Positions 56,197-64,000 of a DNA stretch of 64,000 nt are shown piece by piece. The notes under the pieces are model-generated. The model saw only the letters and a program-made list of their open reading frames with translations. It did no database searches and was not told where the DNA came from. The stretch comes from Vibrio inusitatus (GTDB lineage: Bacteria > Pseudomonadota > Gammaproteobacteria > Enterobacterales > Vibrionaceae). Both the position numbers and the translations under genes were made by a program. The first letter of the stretch is position 1. Each line of letters begins with the position of its first letter. The stretch is from contig AP024879.1 of the NCBI GenBank assembly GCA_024346935.1, positions 372,001 through 436,000 on the forward strand. Reading direction: 5' to 3'.

Positions 56197-56903
56197 TGAA
56201 GCGTCTCCAGTTTATATTGTATTAAAGTATGGCAAGCATGCTAGTCGAGGATTTTATATTTGTCTGTGACATCGGACGTGTGAAATGGCCGTACATTGTA
56301 ACTAAATGTGTCATTTCGCCAGATGTTGCAGGTAACTCTATGATTTTAATGATGTTATATATTTTGAGTTTTCTTTATGTTTGCTGTGTTTTGTTTGATC
56401 TGAATGATTCTGTAGGTTTAGTTTCGATTAATTAGCGAAAAAAATCTAAATACACCTGTTTTGTCGGTGTGCTTTGTAAACGATGAATACTGTTCATATC
56501 ATGAGTTCAGACTTGAATATTCTGTATTTAGCTGTTCGTGAATACCACTATTAGGTGATTAGTTGCTTATATTAGGGGTTCTAAATATTGACGTGACCTC
56601 ACTTGGTTATCGCTGACCATAAAGGGCGTTATAGTAGGGAAGTGTTGAGCAGAAACACTAACTTATGTACCTAGTAGGGTTCTAGCGTTGTGATGTAATT
56701 GGACAATGCAGCATTTAATAAATTACTCGCTTCACAAAAATGATTATTATCCATTTATTGGGGCATAGGATGTTTCTTGGCCACTTGATTCTTTTCGATA
56801 TTGCATTACAATAACCATATTGTAATACAAATAGGCTTCCCGTTAAGACTGTAGAAGTCTAGGCAGGGCTAGCTAACTATCAACTCACATAGAGAGTATC
56901 AAT
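56197..56903. other. Divergent control region between PL7 and DEH reductase genes
   Basis: No gene. The PL7 side has a degenerate operator AAGTATGGCAA (56225-56235) and TTGTATTAAAG beside it; the reductase side has two good operators (separate entry). The middle is AT-rich and empty. Confidence 0.5.
56801..56830 (+). promoter_or_regulatory. Tandem operators upstream of the DEH reductase gene
   Basis: TTGCATTACAA (56801-56811; one mismatch) and the perfect TTGTAATACAA (56820-56830), with start-to-start spacing of 19 bp, about 75-100 bp upstream of the ATG. Confidence 0.7.
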
Positions 56904-57659
56904 ATGTCTACTAAAGTTGCATTTATCTCAGGCGCTACTGGCGGTATCGGTTTTCAAGTAGCTAAGCGTCTAGGTCAAGACGGTTACACAGTGATCCTTA
57001 ACGGTATCGAAGATGCTAAAGGCGCTGAGCGTCTAGCAGAGCTTAAAGAAGCGGGTATCGAAGCTGAGTATTACGGTTTTGACGTTACTGACGAAAACGC
57101 AGTAACTGCTACTATCAACACTATTGGTGAGAAATACGGCAAAATCGACGTTGTTGTAAACAACGCTGGTGGCTTAGGTGGTCGTAGCCCAATTGAAGGC
57201 ATGGAAACTGATTTCTTCCGTAAAGTAATGGCTCTTAATCTAGACAGCGCATTCTTCGTATCTCGTGCTGCTATTCCATTCCTTAAGAAATCTGACAATG
57301 CGTCAATCATCAACTTCACTTCGAACGCAGCTTGGAATGCAGGTGGCCCGGGTGCAGGTATCTACGGTACTTCTAAAGCAGCAGTTCACACTCTAACTCG
57401 TGCTCTTGCTAAAGAATTGGCTCCAGCTAACATCCGTGTTAACGCGGTATCTCCAGGTACTATCGATACTCCGTTCCACGCTCAAATCAAAGAAACTAAG
57501 CCAGAAGTATTCGCTTCTTGGGCTAACAGCATCATGCTTGGCCGTCTTGGTCAACCAGAAGAAGTTGCTTCTGCAATCTCTTTCCTAGTAAGCAAAGATG
57601 CTTCGTTCATCACTGCTGAAACTCTACAAATCGGTGGTGGTCAAGCCCTAGGTATCTAG
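56904..57659 (+). CDS. Short-chain dehydrogenase, probable DEH reductase (DehR-like)
   Basis: 251 aa. SDR marks: cofactor motif SGATGGIG (9-16), NNAGG (86-90), and catalytic Ser140 (NFTS), Tyr154 and Lys158 (YGTSK). Placed with alginate lyases and operators it should reduce 4-deoxy-L-erythro-5-hexoseulose uronate to KDG, the substrate of KdgK, as the DehR of V. splendidus 12B01 does. NADPH or NADH preference is not certain. Single gene with strong ribosome-binding region and terminator. Confidence 0.9.
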   Translation: MSTKVAFISGATGGIGFQVAKRLGQDGYTVILNGIEDAKGAERLAELKEAGIEAEYYGFDVTDENAVTATINTIGEKYGKIDVVVNNAGGLGGRSPIEGMETDFFRKVMALNLDSAFFVSRAAIPFLKKSDNASIINFTSNAAWNAGGPGAGIYGTSKAAVHTLTRALAKELAPANIRVNAVSPGTIDTPFHAQIKETKPEVFASWANSIMLGRLGQPEEVASAISFLVSKDASFITAETLQIGGGQALGI

Positions 57660-57705
57660 TACCTAAGTAAAACTTTTTAAGTTTTACTGTTTGAACTGAT
57701 TTATA

Positions 57706-57739
57706 AACGGCAGATCTCGAAAGAGGTCTGCCGTTTTTT
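57706..57739 (+). terminator. Terminator of the DEH reductase gene
   Basis: ACGGCAGATCTC-GAAA-GAGGTCTGCCGT with one mismatch, followed by a T run. Confidence 0.92.
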
Positions 57740-57803
57740 GATGCTTATCCCTAACATATACAGAGTTATCTTTTTGTGTAGACGAGAGGGTTGATCTCTA
57801 GAT

Positions 57804-58439
57804 TCAATCAAACCCCATTAAAAAGGCTTTTGAGCCCGAAAAGACACTCTCTAGTGCTACAAACAATACTACTACCTTCATCGCACTGCTAATTATCTTT
57901 ATTCTTGCTTCACCCAGGAAACTAGCTATCAAATCAGCTCGTATTAGTACCATGGCGGTTACTGATAGAACCAGTGTGAGTGTTAATGCTGTTATAAGGT
58001 CACTGGTTCCTGATAAATGTGCGTTCCCCATGAGAATAACGAGAGTAATAATTGCTTGCGGCGATACAATAGAAGGGATAGCCAAAGGGTATATTGCCTG
58101 CTGAGCAACTGTATCTAATGATAAATCTGCGTTATGTTTTGTATCTGTTGTTTTATATTCAGATAATGACTGAAGTCTCGTGCTTATTACATATAATAAG
58201 GTAAAGCCTGCGATTATTTCAAACAAGGCTTGAGGAACTTGTACAGTTTGAAAGATAACTTGGATTACTAGCAAGAAAAAGAGTAATACCCAGTAGGACA
58301 ACATTACCGAATTAAGCACCAATTGACGCCTTTGAAAGGTGTTTAGAGTATCGCTTTGTTTCAAGAAAACAGGGATGTTGCCAATGGGATTAATAACAGC
58401 AATTATTGCTAGAAAATTAATAAAGAAATATGTGCTCAT
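57804..58439 (-). CDS. MarC-family integral membrane protein
   Basis: 211 aa with six predicted membrane segments, the family size. FLAIIAVINPIGNIPVFLKQSDTL and the later PLAIPSIVSPQAIITLVILM match the MarC/YhgN family (NPxGxxP and PxxSGPGAI-type motifs, the second as PSIVSPQAI here). The function of the family is not settled. Confidence 0.88.
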   Translation of the reverse strand: MSTYFFINFLAIIAVINPIGNIPVFLKQSDTLNTFQRRQLVLNSVMLSYWVLLFFLLVIQVIFQTVQVPQALFEIIAGFTLLYVISTRLQSLSEYKTTDTKHNADLSLDTVAQQAIYPLAIPSIVSPQAIITLVILMGNAHLSGTSDLITALTLTLVLSVTAMVLIRADLIASFLGEARIKIISSAMKVVVLFVALESVFSGSKAFLMGFD

Positions 58440-58805
58440 ATAGATCTTCTCACTTTACAACTGGTAAGTGAAAGTCTCTACTTTTTCGCTCTCGGAGCTT
58501 AACTACACAGAGAATAATAAGTTTTACAAGTATAAATATCATGGTTATTTGGTATGTCGATTGAAATGGCTGACTATCTTATAAACTACAGCGATATTCG
58601 CATCATTAAAGGATTACGGATAGATAAGGATGATATAACCAAGATATAAAATCATAATATACAATGGCTTAACGAGTTGCCTGTGTGAAATTTACTCTAT
58701 AAAGCTTTTAAGGTGATATTCATTTTTATGTAAGGATTAGGCTGTTGTGATGATTCAAAACTAAGATTGTTACACTATGAGGACTTCTTGAAGTTAGAGG
58801 TCTTT
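58440..58805. other. Intergenic region between divergent marC-like and mscS-like genes
   Basis: No gene or clear element seen. Confidence 0.4.
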
Positions 58806-59453
58806 ATGTCACATTACATTGAAGCAATTTTTGAAGGTTTAAAAGAGCATGATCTGATTCTTGCTCTATTGTTCCTGTCTATTTATTGGGTTCTAAAGCG
58901 GTTTTCTAAAACGGCAATTACTCGTCTAGCTTATACAAAGTCAGTCTCTGAAACACGTAGCGCGTTTATTTTACGTTGTGTAAATATGTCTAGTGGAGTG
59001 ATTCTATTTGCTACTTTCTTAATTGTAAGCGGAATAGGTTATGGAAATTTTGCCATCTTCATTTCTTCAGTTTTTACTGTTATCGGTGTAGGCTTTATTG
59101 CTCAATGGTCAATATTGAGTAATGTCACGGCGAGTTTTCTTATATTTTTTGTGTTTCCATATCGGATCGGTGATTATATTGTGGTGGCTGATGGTGATGG
59201 AATAGAAGGTACTCTGCTAGAAATAAAGATTTTCCATACCCTTATAAGACATCCAAATGACAATATTATTACCTACCCAAACACCTTGCTATTACAAAAG
59301 TGTGTCACTAAGGTTCAAACTAAAAATACAGGTGCAGGTTATGGCATATCATCTGAAAGTTGTTCTAGGGTAAAGCGTGCAAGGCGTTCGGTGAAACGCA
59401 TAGATGTAGCGCCGGGCAATGAACCCGACGGGAAAGAAATTATTTTCTATTAG
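58806..59453 (+). CDS. Small MscS-family mechanosensitive channel-like protein
   Basis: 215 aa from the ATG at 58806 (MSHYIEAIFEGLKEHDL), preceded by AGAGG; an upstream start at 58767 is less likely. Two to three membrane segments, then an MscS core: GVGFIAQWSILSNVTASFLIFFVFPYRIGDYI, which matches the pore helix and the beta-domain start. It stops soon after the beta domain, so it lacks most of the cytoplasmic cage of MscS, and the tail (RVKRARRSVKRIDVAPGNEPD) is unlike the family. Confidence 0.8.
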   Translation: MSHYIEAIFEGLKEHDLILALLFLSIYWVLKRFSKTAITRLAYTKSVSETRSAFILRCVNMSSGVILFATFLIVSGIGYGNFAIFISSVFTVIGVGFIAQWSILSNVTASFLIFFVFPYRIGDYIVVADGDGIEGTLLEIKIFHTLIRHPNDNIITYPNTLLLQKCVTKVQTKNTGAGYGISSESCSRVKRARRSVKRIDVAPGNEPDGKEIIFY

Positions 59454-60937
59454 TAACTCTTTTTTGTAGGATTTTTAAGCTCGTTAATTAGGCTGTCCAG
59501 ATTGCTATCGAAAAACAGAGGGCTTGCTAATTCAAGCGCGGTAGGAGAAGAGGTGTTTTGTGTGCCTTGCAAGTAAAGTTCCTTTGCAGCATCGATATGA
59601 CCTTGAGCTTCTTCTGCTTTTGCCATTAATAAGTAGGTTAATGGTGTGTATTGATTGTACGGTATAGACAGCAATACTTTAGATGCTATTTCAGCATCAC
59701 CGTTGGCAAGTGCAAGTATTGCATTTGCTTCGCATACTTTTGCACTGCGCTTTTCATCCAAGCTCTTTTCCAATGATGAAGAAAATTCTTGATTCAGACT
59801 TTGTATAATTTGACCTTGTTTACTTTCATCTTTGGTAAAGGCATTTAGAACCTCCCCAATGTAGTTGACCGCAATGGTGTAAGCATTATTAGGGGCTAAT
59901 GTTTTTGCGTGTCTAAAGTGCTCTAGCGCACCTTCAAAGTCTGAACCGGTATAGGTCATGCCAGTACCAGCCATTAGTGATTTGGTTGCTTCATTATTCT
60001 CCGGAAATACCCCAATATCTCTCTGTATTTCTTCTTCTGATACCCCTATATACATAGCTCTAAGCAGATCATCTATTATCGATGTGAAAGTCTCATTGAA
60101 TCTGGAGAAGTTTGTGGAGTAGCGTCTGTTAAGATGCAATTGGTCAGATACCCTATTGCGGTATTGAACTAACAGTCGTAGTTTTTTTCCATCACGGCTT
60201 GGGGTTGTCAAAATATTAAACTCAAGAGCTGCAAGCTGTTTGTGGCGCTCTGATTTCACTATTCTGACATTGCTATAAAAACCAATATGCTCCACTAGCT
60301 TAATTACCATACCGTATAGTTCAGGTCTTGCTTTTACGTCTTCACTCACATTTAGCACAGCATAACGAAACTCATAATGACTAAGATGCTTGTTGTCATC
60401 TTTGGTAATTGAGGGCTGGTCAGTTTGATACTGAAATAACAGCAGGCCGGTCAATATGATGACAAGTATGGAGAGAATAGTTAAAGCAATGCGAGGCTGT
60501 TTAGGGGACGACCTTTCTTGTTCAATCTTATCTATTGGTTGCTCTTGTTTTAGTACGCTTTCATTCGGCGGTGGGATTGTAGTGTTGTCTGGCTTTTGGA
60601 TATCTAGTTTCTCAAAACTGACTTCTCCGTCAAATCGATAACCACGCTTTGTCACTGTGACAATATAGCTACTTCCTTTGAGGCTATGTTGTTTCAGTAA
60701 TTTACGCAATTCAAACATAGCTTGAGTAACAGCTTGATCGGTTAATACTGTCCCGCCCCAAACATGATCTATCAGCTCATCACGGGTATGAGTTAATCCA
60801 GGGTTCTGACACAAGAACTCAAGCAATTTGGTTAAGCGATTATCAATAGTAACGATAGAGTCTGAAAACTGAATTTGACCTTCATTAGGTACAAATCGCC
60901 ATTCATCCACGATAAAGCTGATATTTTTGTCTGGCAT
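59450..60937 (-). CDS. ToxR/CadC-like membrane-anchored regulator with TPR-like domain
   Basis: 495 aa. An OmpR-type winged helix (about 5-105: ITIDNRLTKLLEFLCQNPGLTHTRDELIDHVWGG ... DQAVTQAMFELRKLLKQH), a charged linker, one membrane segment (about 150-170, ALTILSILVIILTGLLLF) and a periplasmic part with tetratricopeptide-like helices (EGALEHFRHAKTLAPNNAYTIA). The plan is that of CadC/ToxR-type one-component sensors. The target is unknown; it overlaps the mscS-like gene by 4 bases, tail to tail. Confidence 0.87.
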   Translation of the reverse strand: MPDKNISFIVDEWRFVPNEGQIQFSDSIVTIDNRLTKLLEFLCQNPGLTHTRDELIDHVWGGTVLTDQAVTQAMFELRKLLKQHSLKGSSYIVTVTKRGYRFDGEVSFEKLDIQKPDNTTIPPPNESVLKQEQPIDKIEQERSSPKQPRIALTILSILVIILTGLLLFQYQTDQPSITKDDNKHLSHYEFRYAVLNVSEDVKARPELYGMVIKLVEHIGFYSNVRIVKSERHKQLAALEFNILTTPSRDGKKLRLLVQYRNRVSDQLHLNRRYSTNFSRFNETFTSIIDDLLRAMYIGVSEEEIQRDIGVFPENNEATKSLMAGTGMTYTGSDFEGALEHFRHAKTLAPNNAYTIAVNYIGEVLNAFTKDESKQGQIIQSLNQEFSSSLEKSLDEKRSAKVCEANAILALANGDAEIASKVLLSIPYNQYTPLTYLLMAKAEEAQGHIDAAKELYLQGTQNTSSPTALELASPLFFDSNLDSLINELKNPTKKSY

Positions 60938-61401
60938 CGACTGATAGAGACCTTAATTGTACTTACCTATGTTTAAACATAGTTCTAATAGAATGATTTT
61001 TCTTACTTTTAATCGAAATCTTGGCTGCGTTGATAAGTGAGTTGTGAGCAAAGTATCACCTCACTGATTTGAATGTGCCTAAAGCACCATCGAGAGTCTA
61101 GATCATTAATAAAGATACGCTGATTTCTAAACAATCATCGTATCTTTTTCTCATTAAGTTCCTGATTTTATGTATTTTATACTTTTGTTATGAGAATTTT
61201 TATTACCTGCTTAGGTTTCGCTTATGCCAACGGATTCACTCTCAATCATGATAGGTACACAAAACGGGCTATGAGCAAGTAATCTTGTGAAAATGAAATC
61301 AAGATGCTTGTTTGCCTGTCGCAGGAGGCGAATGACAATTAGGTCATCTTTAACTCAAGGATATAGAGGCCTATTAACTTATATATTGAGAATTTTAGAC
61401 A
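60938..61401. other. Intergenic region
   Basis: No gene seen; it must hold promoters of the regulator (minus) and the small barrel gene (plus). Confidence 0.4.
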
Positions 61402-61881
61402 ATGAAACTGAACAAACTTATCCTTCCAATCGCTGCTGTATTTTTTATAACTAAGGTATCAGCGAATCCTTATATCGGTGCGAGCTACCTTTATTCAGAA
61501 TACCAAGTACAAAACGAAGATACAGAATATAGCGACGAGAACAGCGGATATAGTTTATTTCTGGGATATCAAGTTCATGACATGTTTGCAATCGAAGCGG
61601 GTTACGCTGACTATGTTGATACACACAAGGACTATGAACATGTTTATTCTGGTGCTTGGCTAACGAGTGCAAAGCTAATGCTACCTATTACGATTTTTGA
61701 TCTTTATGGTCGAGTAGGTATAGGGCACTTTCAAACAAACTTAGGTGATACCAATGATGTTTACTACGGTGCAGGTGCAGGTGTATCTTTAGGCCCAGTA
61801 AGAGTTGCTTTGGAATATAACATTTATGAAGCGAAGTTGGTTGAGAACAGTTATTCATTGAGTGCAGAGTTTCATTTTTAA
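61402..61881 (+). CDS. Small outer-membrane beta-barrel protein
   Basis: 159 aa. A signal peptide (KLILPIAAVFFITKVSA) is followed by short amphipathic strands (NPYIGASYLYSEY, YSLFLGYQVHDMFAIEAGYADY, VYYGAGAGVSLGPVRVALEYNIY) and a C-terminal YSLSAEFHF ending in Phe. This is an eight-strand OmpA/OmpW-like barrel. It is divergent from the CadC-like gene, whose regulator could control it (inference). Confidence 0.83.
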   Translation: MKLNKLILPIAAVFFITKVSANPYIGASYLYSEYQVQNEDTEYSDENSGYSLFLGYQVHDMFAIEAGYADYVDTHKDYEHVYSGAWLTSAKLMLPITIFDLYGRVGIGHFQTNLGDTNDVYYGAGAGVSLGPVRVALEYNIYEAKLVENSYSLSAEFHF

Positions 61882-61995
61882 CATCTCTAACTACTCAGCA
61901 ACCGGTATTTAGGACACTTCTTAAGCAGCACTTTAAACACTAACGAGGAATTAACGCGAGTTAACCTCCGAAATCAACAATCTGTTTTTTAAAAC

Positions 61996-62028
61996 AAAGC
62001 GGCATGTATCTTAGATATCTGCCGCTTT
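61996..62028. terminator. Bidirectional terminator between barrel and HD-GYP genes
   Basis: AAAGCGGCA ... TGCCGCTTT stem with T-rich sequence on both sides. Confidence 0.8.
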
Positions 62029-62064
62029 CGCTTTTGTTAAGGGGGTACTATCTAGTAGGTAAGT

Positions 62065-63093
62065 CTATAGATCTGAAAGACGTTCTTTTATCTCTAAAAT
62101 CTGTTGCTTGTTCTGTAAGAAAATATCGACCAATATTGGATCGAAATGTTCCCCTTTTTCTTCAATGAGAAGAGCAAAGGCATCCTCGGTATCCCAGGCT
62201 TTTTTATAGGGACGAGGGGAGGTTAGAGCATCAAACACATCGGCTATCGCCGATATTCTGCCGACAAGAGGAATTTCCTCTCCAGAAATACCCGCAGGGT
62301 ACCCTTTGCCATTGAATTTTTCATGGTGAGTTAAAGCGACAGTGTGAGCCAATTGTAATACGGATGAGTTATCAGGCCCGAAAAGAATGTCAGCACCAAT
62401 GTTGACGTGGGTTTTCATTACATCCCACTCTTCTGCCGTTAACTTATCGTCTTTGAGTAATATTCCGTCGGGAATACCTATTTTACCAATGTCATGCATT
62501 GGGGCTGCATCTCGGAGAAGATCTGCATCTGCTTCATTCATTCCTGCAGCAATAGCGAGTAAGTGGCAGTATTGTGCCATACGCTGTACGTGTAACCCTG
62601 TTTCATTGTCTTTGTATTCTGCAGCGCGCCCGAGACGCTGAATGACTTCGAGTTTGGTTTTGTTTATCTCTTCGGTTTGGTGTTTAACCTTTACATAAAG
62701 CTCACGGTTCTGGTTAGCTAGAGCGAGGTGAGTTTTGACTCGCTGTATTGCAACTAAGGGCGTAATAGGCTTGGTAATGTAATCCACGGCACCAAGCTGA
62801 AAGCCCTTTATTTCATCTTCTGCAGTAATTTTAGCTGTAACAAAAATGATGGGAATATGTTCGGTGTTTGGCTGGCTTTTCAAGATTTGACAGACTTCAT
62901 AACCATCCATCTCTGGCATCATAATATCCAATAGAATGATATCTGGAGCAGGGCTCATTTGCGCAATTTTGATTGCAAGTTTGCCACTGTTTGCCACTTT
63001 AATTCGATACTTGTTTTGAAAGGTGCCGGCAAGTACATCAATGTTTGCTGGAGTATCATCAACAATTAAGATCGTTTGTTTGTTGTCTGCCAT
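62065..63093 (-). CDS. Response regulator with HD-GYP domain (c-di-GMP phosphodiesterase)
   Basis: 342 aa. An N-terminal receiver domain with the phospho-acceptor Asp56 (IILLDIMMPEMDGYEV) and conserved KPITP, then a coiled linker and an HD-GYP domain: MHDIGKIGIPD, HHEKFNGKGYP and the metal ligands around it. It should degrade cyclic di-GMP when phosphorylated. It starts 6 bp after the stop of the hybrid kinase gene, so the two are a signalling pair. Confidence 0.93.
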   Translation of the reverse strand: MADNKQTILIVDDTPANIDVLAGTFQNKYRIKVANSGKLAIKIAQMSPAPDIILLDIMMPEMDGYEVCQILKSQPNTEHIPIIFVTAKITAEDEIKGFQLGAVDYITKPITPLVAIQRVKTHLALANQNRELYVKVKHQTEEINKTKLEVIQRLGRAAEYKDNETGLHVQRMAQYCHLLAIAAGMNEADADLLRDAAPMHDIGKIGIPDGILLKDDKLTAEEWDVMKTHVNIGADILFGPDNSSVLQLAHTVALTHHEKFNGKGYPAGISGEEIPLVGRISAIADVFDALTSPRPYKKAWDTEDAFALLIEEKGEHFDPILVDIFLQNKQQILEIKERLSDL

Positions 63094-63099
63094 AGAGGT

Positions 63100-64000
63100 C
63101 TATTTCCTTATCAATTCTTTTAGTAACTGCGCCGCTCTTTCGTAATCAAAATCGGACATGGCTAGCTTCACCGCTTCTAATTGCTGGCGAGTTGTAGTGT
63201 CTAGTATTGCTGAAAGTAATGATTCTAGTATCCCTTGTGCCTCAAATTCATAAGCTTCTATAGCTTCGAGCAGATCAACCAATTGAGTATCTATATTGAT
63301 GACTTTTGTTGGTGTTGAATCATCATTGCTTTCCTGAACGCTTTCAAGATACAGCCTAGCTTGTTGAGTCGTTGCTTTTAGTCGCGTTTTTAGCAAAGCT
63401 GATTGTTGAATGAGGTAATCTACATCGGGTGTTTCGGATTGCAGATGTTCCTCAATGGTCGCAGCTGAGTGCGCGAGCTTAGACATACCAAGACTCGCGG
63501 CTAATCCTTTTATGGTGTGTGCCGTCATTTCAACAGCCGAAACATCACATGCTTGCAGGTTCTGATCCATTAGAGTCAATTGGTCAGGAGTAGAGTCAAT
63601 AAATTGGCTTAGGAGTTTTGTATATAACTGCCGGTTTCCATTGACGGTACCCAGTCCAGCGTTTGCATCAAACAGATTAGGTGCATTTGAATGTATGATT
63701 GGTAACTCAGATGGTGTGTGGTCAATAGCTCCTGTTTCTAAGTATTGACTCAATACGGACTTTAATTTGTCCATATTTATTGGCTTTCCTATATGGTCAT
63801 CAAAGCCTGCTTCTTTGGCTCGTTTGATGTCTTCATCCATGACGTTAGCAGTCATGGCAACGATAGGTGATGGGTAACCAGATTCCTTGAGTATTTTTGT
63901 TGCTTGATATCCATCCATAATAGGCATTTGAATGTCCATAAGTACCAATGGGTATTCATACTTTTGGGCCAGTTCAATGGCCTGTTGACCATTACTAGCA
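63100..64000 (-). CDS. Hybrid sensor histidine kinase, C-terminal part (receiver and HPt), cut by the window edge
   Basis: An open frame of about 299 codons reaches the right edge (upstream residues ASNGQQAIELAQKYEYPLVLMD are still receiver-like), so the gene begins outside. Receiver domain with Asp in LVLMDIQMPIMDGYQ and the conserved Lys in GKPINMDKL; then an HPt domain with the phospho-histidine in EMTAHTIKGLAASLG. Signal passes probably kinase-receiver-HPt to the HD-GYP protein encoded directly downstream (inference). Confidence 0.9.
   Translation of the reverse strand, partial: ASNGQQAIELAQKYEYPLVLMDIQMPIMDGYQATKILKESGYPSPIVAMTANVMDEDIKRAKEAGFDDHIGKPINMDKLKSVLSQYLETGAIDHTPSELPIIHSNAPNLFDANAGLGTVNGNRQLYTKLLSQFIDSTPDQLTLMDQNLQACDVSAVEMTAHTIKGLAASLGMSKLAHSAATIEEHLQSETPDVDYLIQQSALLKTRLKATTQQARLYLESVQESNDDSTPTKVINIDTQLVDLLEAIEAYEFEAQGILESLLSAILDTTTRQQLEAVKLAMSDFDYERAAQLLKELIRK

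Noticed and set aside
61304..61340. Riboswitch or RNA element around GCCTGTCGCAGGAGGCGAATG upstream of the small barrel gene
   Set aside because: Only a weak short stem; no match to a riboswitch pattern I know.

Overview
The window looks like a chromosome segment of a marine Vibrio, most likely of the Splendidus clade. This is inferred from gene content (alginate lyases, KdgM-type porins, Toa-type symporters, DEH reductase) that matches the alginate locus described in V. splendidus 12B01, and from base composition; no database search was run.

Layout. 0-5.3 kb: the 3' part of an exported beta-barrel-like protein gene (cut by the left edge), a patatin-like lipoprotein, a tandem array of nine 101-bp repeats, and an ammonium transporter with a clear sigma-54/NtrC-type promoter. 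5.7-15.7 kb: first alginate block, with an SSS symporter, a 232-bp tandem repeat array, the uronate operon kdgF-kdgK-eda and, divergently, two overlapping PL17 oligoalginate lyase genes. 15.8-24.4 kb: another SSS symporter, a MATE transporter, two divergent FCD-type GntR regulators, and a CNMP/CBS/DUF294 protein paired with a DnaQ-like exonuclease. 24.5-36.7 kb: five KdgM-family porins, three of them each followed by a lipoprotein with an almost identical signal peptide, plus a PL7 lyase lipoprotein, all on the minus strand. 36.7-39.2 kb: a 2.5-kb stretch without genes that holds a candidate small RNA. 39.2-45.4 kb: two near-identical SSS symporters, a 66-aa membrane protein and a PL6 lyase lipoprotein. 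45.4-55.2 kb: non-alginate genes (unknown protein, cation/proton antiporter, nitroreductase, LysR-Nudix pair, and an NCS1 permease-DUF917-HyuA hydantoin-type operon). 55.2-57.7 kb: a second PL7 lyase and, divergently, the DEH reductase. 57.8-64 kb: MarC, small MscS channel, ToxR/CadC-like TPR regulator, small outer-membrane barrel, HD-GYP response regulator and a hybrid kinase cut by the right edge.

How the genes work together. Secreted PL7 and PL6 lyases cut alginate; KdgM porins, possibly helped by the surface lipoproteins, bring oligomers across the outer membrane; SSS symporters carry them across the inner membrane; PL17 exolyases reduce them to unsaturated monouronate; KdgF promotes its linearisation, the SDR reduces DEH to KDG, KdgK phosphorylates it and Eda splits KDPG to pyruvate and glyceraldehyde-3-phosphate.

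A recurring 11-bp palindrome of the form [T/A]TGTNNNACA[A/T] (best copies TTGTAATACAA) lies upstream of nearly every alginate transcription unit, often with a CRP-like site at a fixed distance. It fits the FadR/FCD-GntR operator consensus, so one or both GntR paralogues in the window are the likely regulators. The same operator sits inside the promoter of the candidate small RNA, which is the most unexpected observation here.
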